Both the position numbers and the translations under genes were made by a program. Positions 61,496-64,000 of a stretch of 64,000 nucleotides of DNA are shown in pieces. The stretch lies in contig NZ_CP034689.1 of assembly GCF_003994415.1 (NCBI RefSeq), positions 372,001 to 436,000 of the forward strand, read 5' to 3'. The stretch is from Achromobacter spanius. Lineage in GTDB: Bacteria > Pseudomonadota > Gammaproteobacteria > Burkholderiales > Burkholderiaceae_B. Within the stretch, counting starts at the first letter, position 1. Each line of letters opens with the position of its first letter. A model generated the notes under the pieces. It ran no database searches, was not told the DNA's origin, and saw only the letters and a list, made by a program, of their open reading frames with translations.

Positions 61496-63426
61496 TCATC
61501 GGCACGGCGGGCCATATCGACCACGGCAAGACCACGTTGGTGCGCGCCCTGACCGGGGTCGACACCGACCGGCTCAAGGAAGAGAAGGCGCGCGGCATCT
61601 CCATTGAACTCGGCTACGCCTACACCCCGCTCGCCAATGGCGACGTGCTGGGCTTCATCGACGTGCCCGGCCACGAAAAGCTGGTGCATACGATGGCGGC
61701 CGGCGCCAGCGGCATCGACTTCGGGCTGCTGGTGGTGGCGGCGGATGACGGCGTCATGCCGCAGACGCGCGAGCACCTGGCCATCCTGTCGCTGCTGGGC
61801 GTGACCCAGGGCGCGGTGGCGTTGACGAAGGCCGACCGCGCCGATGCCGCGCGGCTAGACGCCGTGCGCGCCGAGATCGCGGCATTGACTACCGGCACCT
61901 TCCTGGATGGCGCACCGGTCTACGCCGTATGCGCGGCGCAAGTGGACGACGCCGGCACGGCGCAACTGAAGCAACACCTGCATGCGCAGGCCGAACACCT
62001 GCAACGGCGCGACGCCGCCGGCCTGTGCCGACTGGCGGTCGACCGCGTCTTCACGCTGGCCGGCCACGGCACGGTGGTGACGGGCACGGCGCATTCGGGC
62101 CAGGCGCGCGCGGGCGACGACAGCGCCGACCTGCGCGTGATGCCGGCCGGCACGCGCGTGCGGGTGCGCAGCATCCACGCGCAGAACCAGCCCAGCGATA
62201 CGGGCACGGCCGGCCAGCGTTGCGCCTTGAATCTGGCCGGCATCGACAAGCAGGCCATCGCGCGTGGCGATTGGATCGCGGATGCGCGCTGCTTTCAGCC
62301 GTCGCGCCATGTTGACGTGGCGCTGACCCTGCTGCCATCGGCCGACGCGCCCTTGCGGGCCTGGGCGCCCTTGCATGTGCACATCGGCGCTGCGCGCCAG
62401 GTGGCGCACGTGGTGCCGCTGAGCGCGGAGACGTTGGCGCCGGGGCAATCGGGCTGGGTGCAACTGGTATTCGACGAGCCGGTGTGCGCCATGCCCGGTG
62501 ACCGCTACATCGTGCGCAATGCGCAGGCCACCCGCACGGTGGGCGGGGGCCGCGTGCTGGACCCCAACGCGCCAGATCGCAAGCGCCGCGCGGCGGCGCG
62601 CATGCAAGGCCTGCAGGCCTTGTCCGACATGCTGGATGGCAGCGGGCTGGAACCGGTATTGGCACATGCGCCCTTGGGCTTGGACGAAGGCGCCTTGCAG
62701 CGCCTGACCGGCAAGCCCGTGCAGGACATCGCCGCGCCGCACGGTGCCTTGTGGATCGAGCCGCGCCACGCGCAGGGCCCGCGCACGCTGATCGGGTCAG
62801 CCCATTGGGATGCGCTGCTTGGCCGCGTGGAGCAGGCGCTGGCAAGCTTCCATCTTAGTGCGCCGGACGAACCCGGCCCGGACAGCGCGCGCCTGCGCCG
62901 CATGGTCATGCCAGTGGGTTCGGATGCGTTGTGGACGGCGGTGCTGGACCATTTGCAACGCGATGGGCGGGTGGCGCGCAACGGCCCCTGGCTGCATCTG
63001 CCGTCGCATACCGCCACGCTGGCCGACGAGGAAAGCGCGCTGGCAGCGCGCTTGTTGCCGCTGTTGGAGGCGGGGGCTTTTGATCCACCTTGGGTCCGGG
63101 ACCTGGCGCGCATGCAAGGCGAGCCTGAAGAGCGGGTGCGGCAACTGTTGCGCAAGCTGCTGCGGCGCGGAGACGTTGCGCAAGTCGTGAAGGATTTGTT
63201 CTATCACCGTGACCAGATGCGCGAGCTGGCGCGCCTGGCGGCCGAATTGGCAGGTCAGCCGCAAGGCCTGAACGCGGCGGTGTTCCGCGACCGCACGGGG
63301 CTGGGGCGCAAGCGCGCCATCCAGATTCTGGAGTTCTTCGACCGCGTGGGCTATACCCGGCGCTTGCGCGACACCCACGTCCTGCGCGGTGAAAGCGCGT
63401 ATGCAGCGCTGCAAGAGGCGACGTAA
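61492..63426 (+). CDS. selB: Selenocysteine-specific elongation factor SelB
   Basis: A 644-aa GTPase. N-terminal EF-Tu-like domains carry GTAGHIDHGKTTL (P-loop), FIDVPGHEKLV (G3) and LTKADRAD (G4). The C-terminal ~250 residues form winged-helix domains that bind the SECIS hairpin; FRDRTGLGRKRAIQILEFFD is the last of these. It delivers Sec-tRNA to the ribosome at the fdnG UGA. The length matches the family. The tRNA-Sec gene follows 36 bp downstream. Confidence 0.97.
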   Translation: MIIGTAGHIDHGKTTLVRALTGVDTDRLKEEKARGISIELGYAYTPLANGDVLGFIDVPGHEKLVHTMAAGASGIDFGLLVVAADDGVMPQTREHLAILSLLGVTQGAVALTKADRADAARLDAVRAEIAALTTGTFLDGAPVYAVCAAQVDDAGTAQLKQHLHAQAEHLQRRDAAGLCRLAVDRVFTLAGHGTVVTGTAHSGQARAGDDSADLRVMPAGTRVRVRSIHAQNQPSDTGTAGQRCALNLAGIDKQAIARGDWIADARCFQPSRHVDVALTLLPSADAPLRAWAPLHVHIGAARQVAHVVPLSAETLAPGQSGWVQLVFDEPVCAMPGDRYIVRNAQATRTVGGGRVLDPNAPDRKRRAAARMQGLQALSDMLDGSGLEPVLAHAPLGLDEGALQRLTGKPVQDIAAPHGALWIEPRHAQGPRTLIGSAHWDALLGRVEQALASFHLSAPDEPGPDSARLRRMVMPVGSDALWTAVLDHLQRDGRVARNGPWLHLPSHTATLADEESALAARLLPLLEAGAFDPPWVRDLARMQGEPEERVRQLLRKLLRRGDVAQVVKDLFYHRDQMRELARLAAELAGQPQGLNAAVFRDRTGLGRKRAIQILEFFDRVGYTRRLRDTHVLRGESAYAALQEAT

Positions 63427-63462
63427 AATCCGCCGCAGCCGGTATCATAGGCAGTCCGCCAC

Positions 63463-63558
63463 GGAAGGCATCCGTGCCCGGCGGCACGGCTGGGCTTCAA
63501 ACCCAGTTGGGGGCGTCAGACGTTCCCAGGTAGGTTCGACTCCTGCTGCCTTCCGCCA
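63463..63558 (+). tRNA. selC: tRNA-Sec (anticodon UCA)
   Basis: 96 nt including an encoded CCA. The 8-bp acceptor stem GGAAGGCA / TGCCTTCC is one pair longer than in ordinary tRNAs, as expected for bacterial tRNA-Sec. Anticodon stem CTGGG / CCCAG (63490-63494 / 63502-63506) with loop CTTCAAA gives the anticodon TCA at 63497-63499. A long variable arm (TTGGGGGCGTCAGACGTTCC) and T loop GTTCGACTC follow. Discriminator base G. Confidence 0.96.
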
Positions 63559-63597
63559 CCTCCTTCCTTTCTGGCCCAGGCGGCGTGTCTTGTCCGC

Positions 63598-64000
63598 TCA
63601 GACGGACACGGGTTTCGCGCTGATCCTGTACCGGAAGCCATCGGCGTCCAGGCTGTCCAGCCGGCCCGCGCTGGTTTCGCCATTGGGGTACATCAGGAAC
63701 GGCACGGGGTCGTGGGCCGAGCCCGGCAGCACGACGTCGTGGCCATGGTTGTACGCCACCCAGTTCATTTCCCAAGCGCCAAACAGCATGACGCGCGCCG
63801 CGCGCACTTTGGCGTTGGTCAAGGGCAGTTCGCCCGGCGGCTCTTCCAGCATCACCTTGCGCACATCGGCCGGGTCGACCGGCACCCAGCCATAGCCTGC
63901 CGCGTAGAACTCGGCGCGGCAGTGCTGCGCCTTGGTGACGTCGCCTGCCTTGCCCAGGCTTCTGTAGCCCAGCTCGGAGTTGGCCACGCGCACGCCATAG
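63598..64000 (-). CDS. Transglutaminase-like domain protein, C-terminal part (5' end outside window)
   Basis: The frame is open to the window edge, so the N-terminus and probable active-site Cys lie beyond 64000. Visible: YGVRVANSELGYRSL, then AQHCRAEFYAAGYGWVPVDP, which carries the His and Asp of the transglutaminase/protease-like fold, and a C-terminal LDADGFRYRISAKPVSV. These domains often act as proteases or amidases; export cannot be judged without the N-terminus. Confidence 0.78.
   Translation of the reverse strand, partial: YGVRVANSELGYRSLGKAGDVTKAQHCRAEFYAAGYGWVPVDPADVRKVMLEEPPGELPLTNAKVRAARVMLFGAWEMNWVAYNHGHDVVLPGSAHDPVPFLMYPNGETSAGRLDSLDADGFRYRISAKPVSV

Overview
The window is high-GC, densely coded bacterial DNA. 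Gene content and protein style (class III ADH/FrmR, HutC-HutD-HutU-HutH-HutI, Gcr-type 'recombinase', DUF1254, DUF2809, Tat/Sec formate dehydrogenase with fdhE-selA-selB-selC) point to a betaproteobacterium of the Alcaligenaceae, most like Achromobacter or Bordetella. This is an inference from families; no 16S or other phylogenetic marker lies in the window.

Layout. 1-7173: 3' part of a giant cadherin-like repeat adhesin, with about ten 612-nt units in perfect register. 7296-9122: Lrp-family regulator divergent from an ornithine cyclodeaminase-family enzyme, then a DUF1059 protein. 9312-12799: a PAS-PAS-GGDEF-EAL protein and a membrane-associated GTPase. 12930-15419: sodium/solute symporter plus ureohydrolase. 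15786-17938: two translationally coupled glycan/LPS-type genes. 18022-19449: frmRA formaldehyde detoxification, divergent from hutC. 19594-27774: histidine utilisation (hutC, hutD, repeat block, hutU, hutH, permease, hutI). 27811-33159: chemoreceptor, DHA2 MFS exporter and Gcr-type membrane protein, all on the minus strand.

34470-42902 is the most novel part. A heme-oxygenase-like diiron oxidase (HDO) candidate lies with two [2Fe-2S] ferredoxins and an unrecognised 108-aa protein. Nearby are a GntR/FCD regulator, a TauE-like permease, a 12-TM-type transporter with a 3' frameshift, an aldehyde dehydrogenase, a GlcG/HbpS-like protein and a ferredoxin-FAD/NAD reductase. Four promoters here carry a GTATAC core, two of them in an identical 15-bp word, and gntR carries its own inverted repeat. 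I read this as one regulon for uptake and oxidation of an unknown small molecule.

42979-48855: universal stress protein, the DUF3300/DUF2950 exported pair, then beta-propeller, polysaccharide deacetylase and fatty-acid-hydroxylase-family genes. 49071-52072: a T6SS-type lipase effector and Tli4-like immunity gene, with no T6SS structural gene nearby. 52094-54196: acyl-CoA thioesterase and DUF1254 protein.

54425-63558 is a self-contained selenocysteine module. It holds formate dehydrogenase alpha with an in-frame UGA and a well-formed bacterial SECIS hairpin, the Fe-S beta and cytochrome b gamma subunits, FdhE, SelA, SelB and tRNA-Sec. Only selD (selenophosphate synthetase) is missing from the window. 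The window ends in a transglutaminase-like gene on the minus strand.
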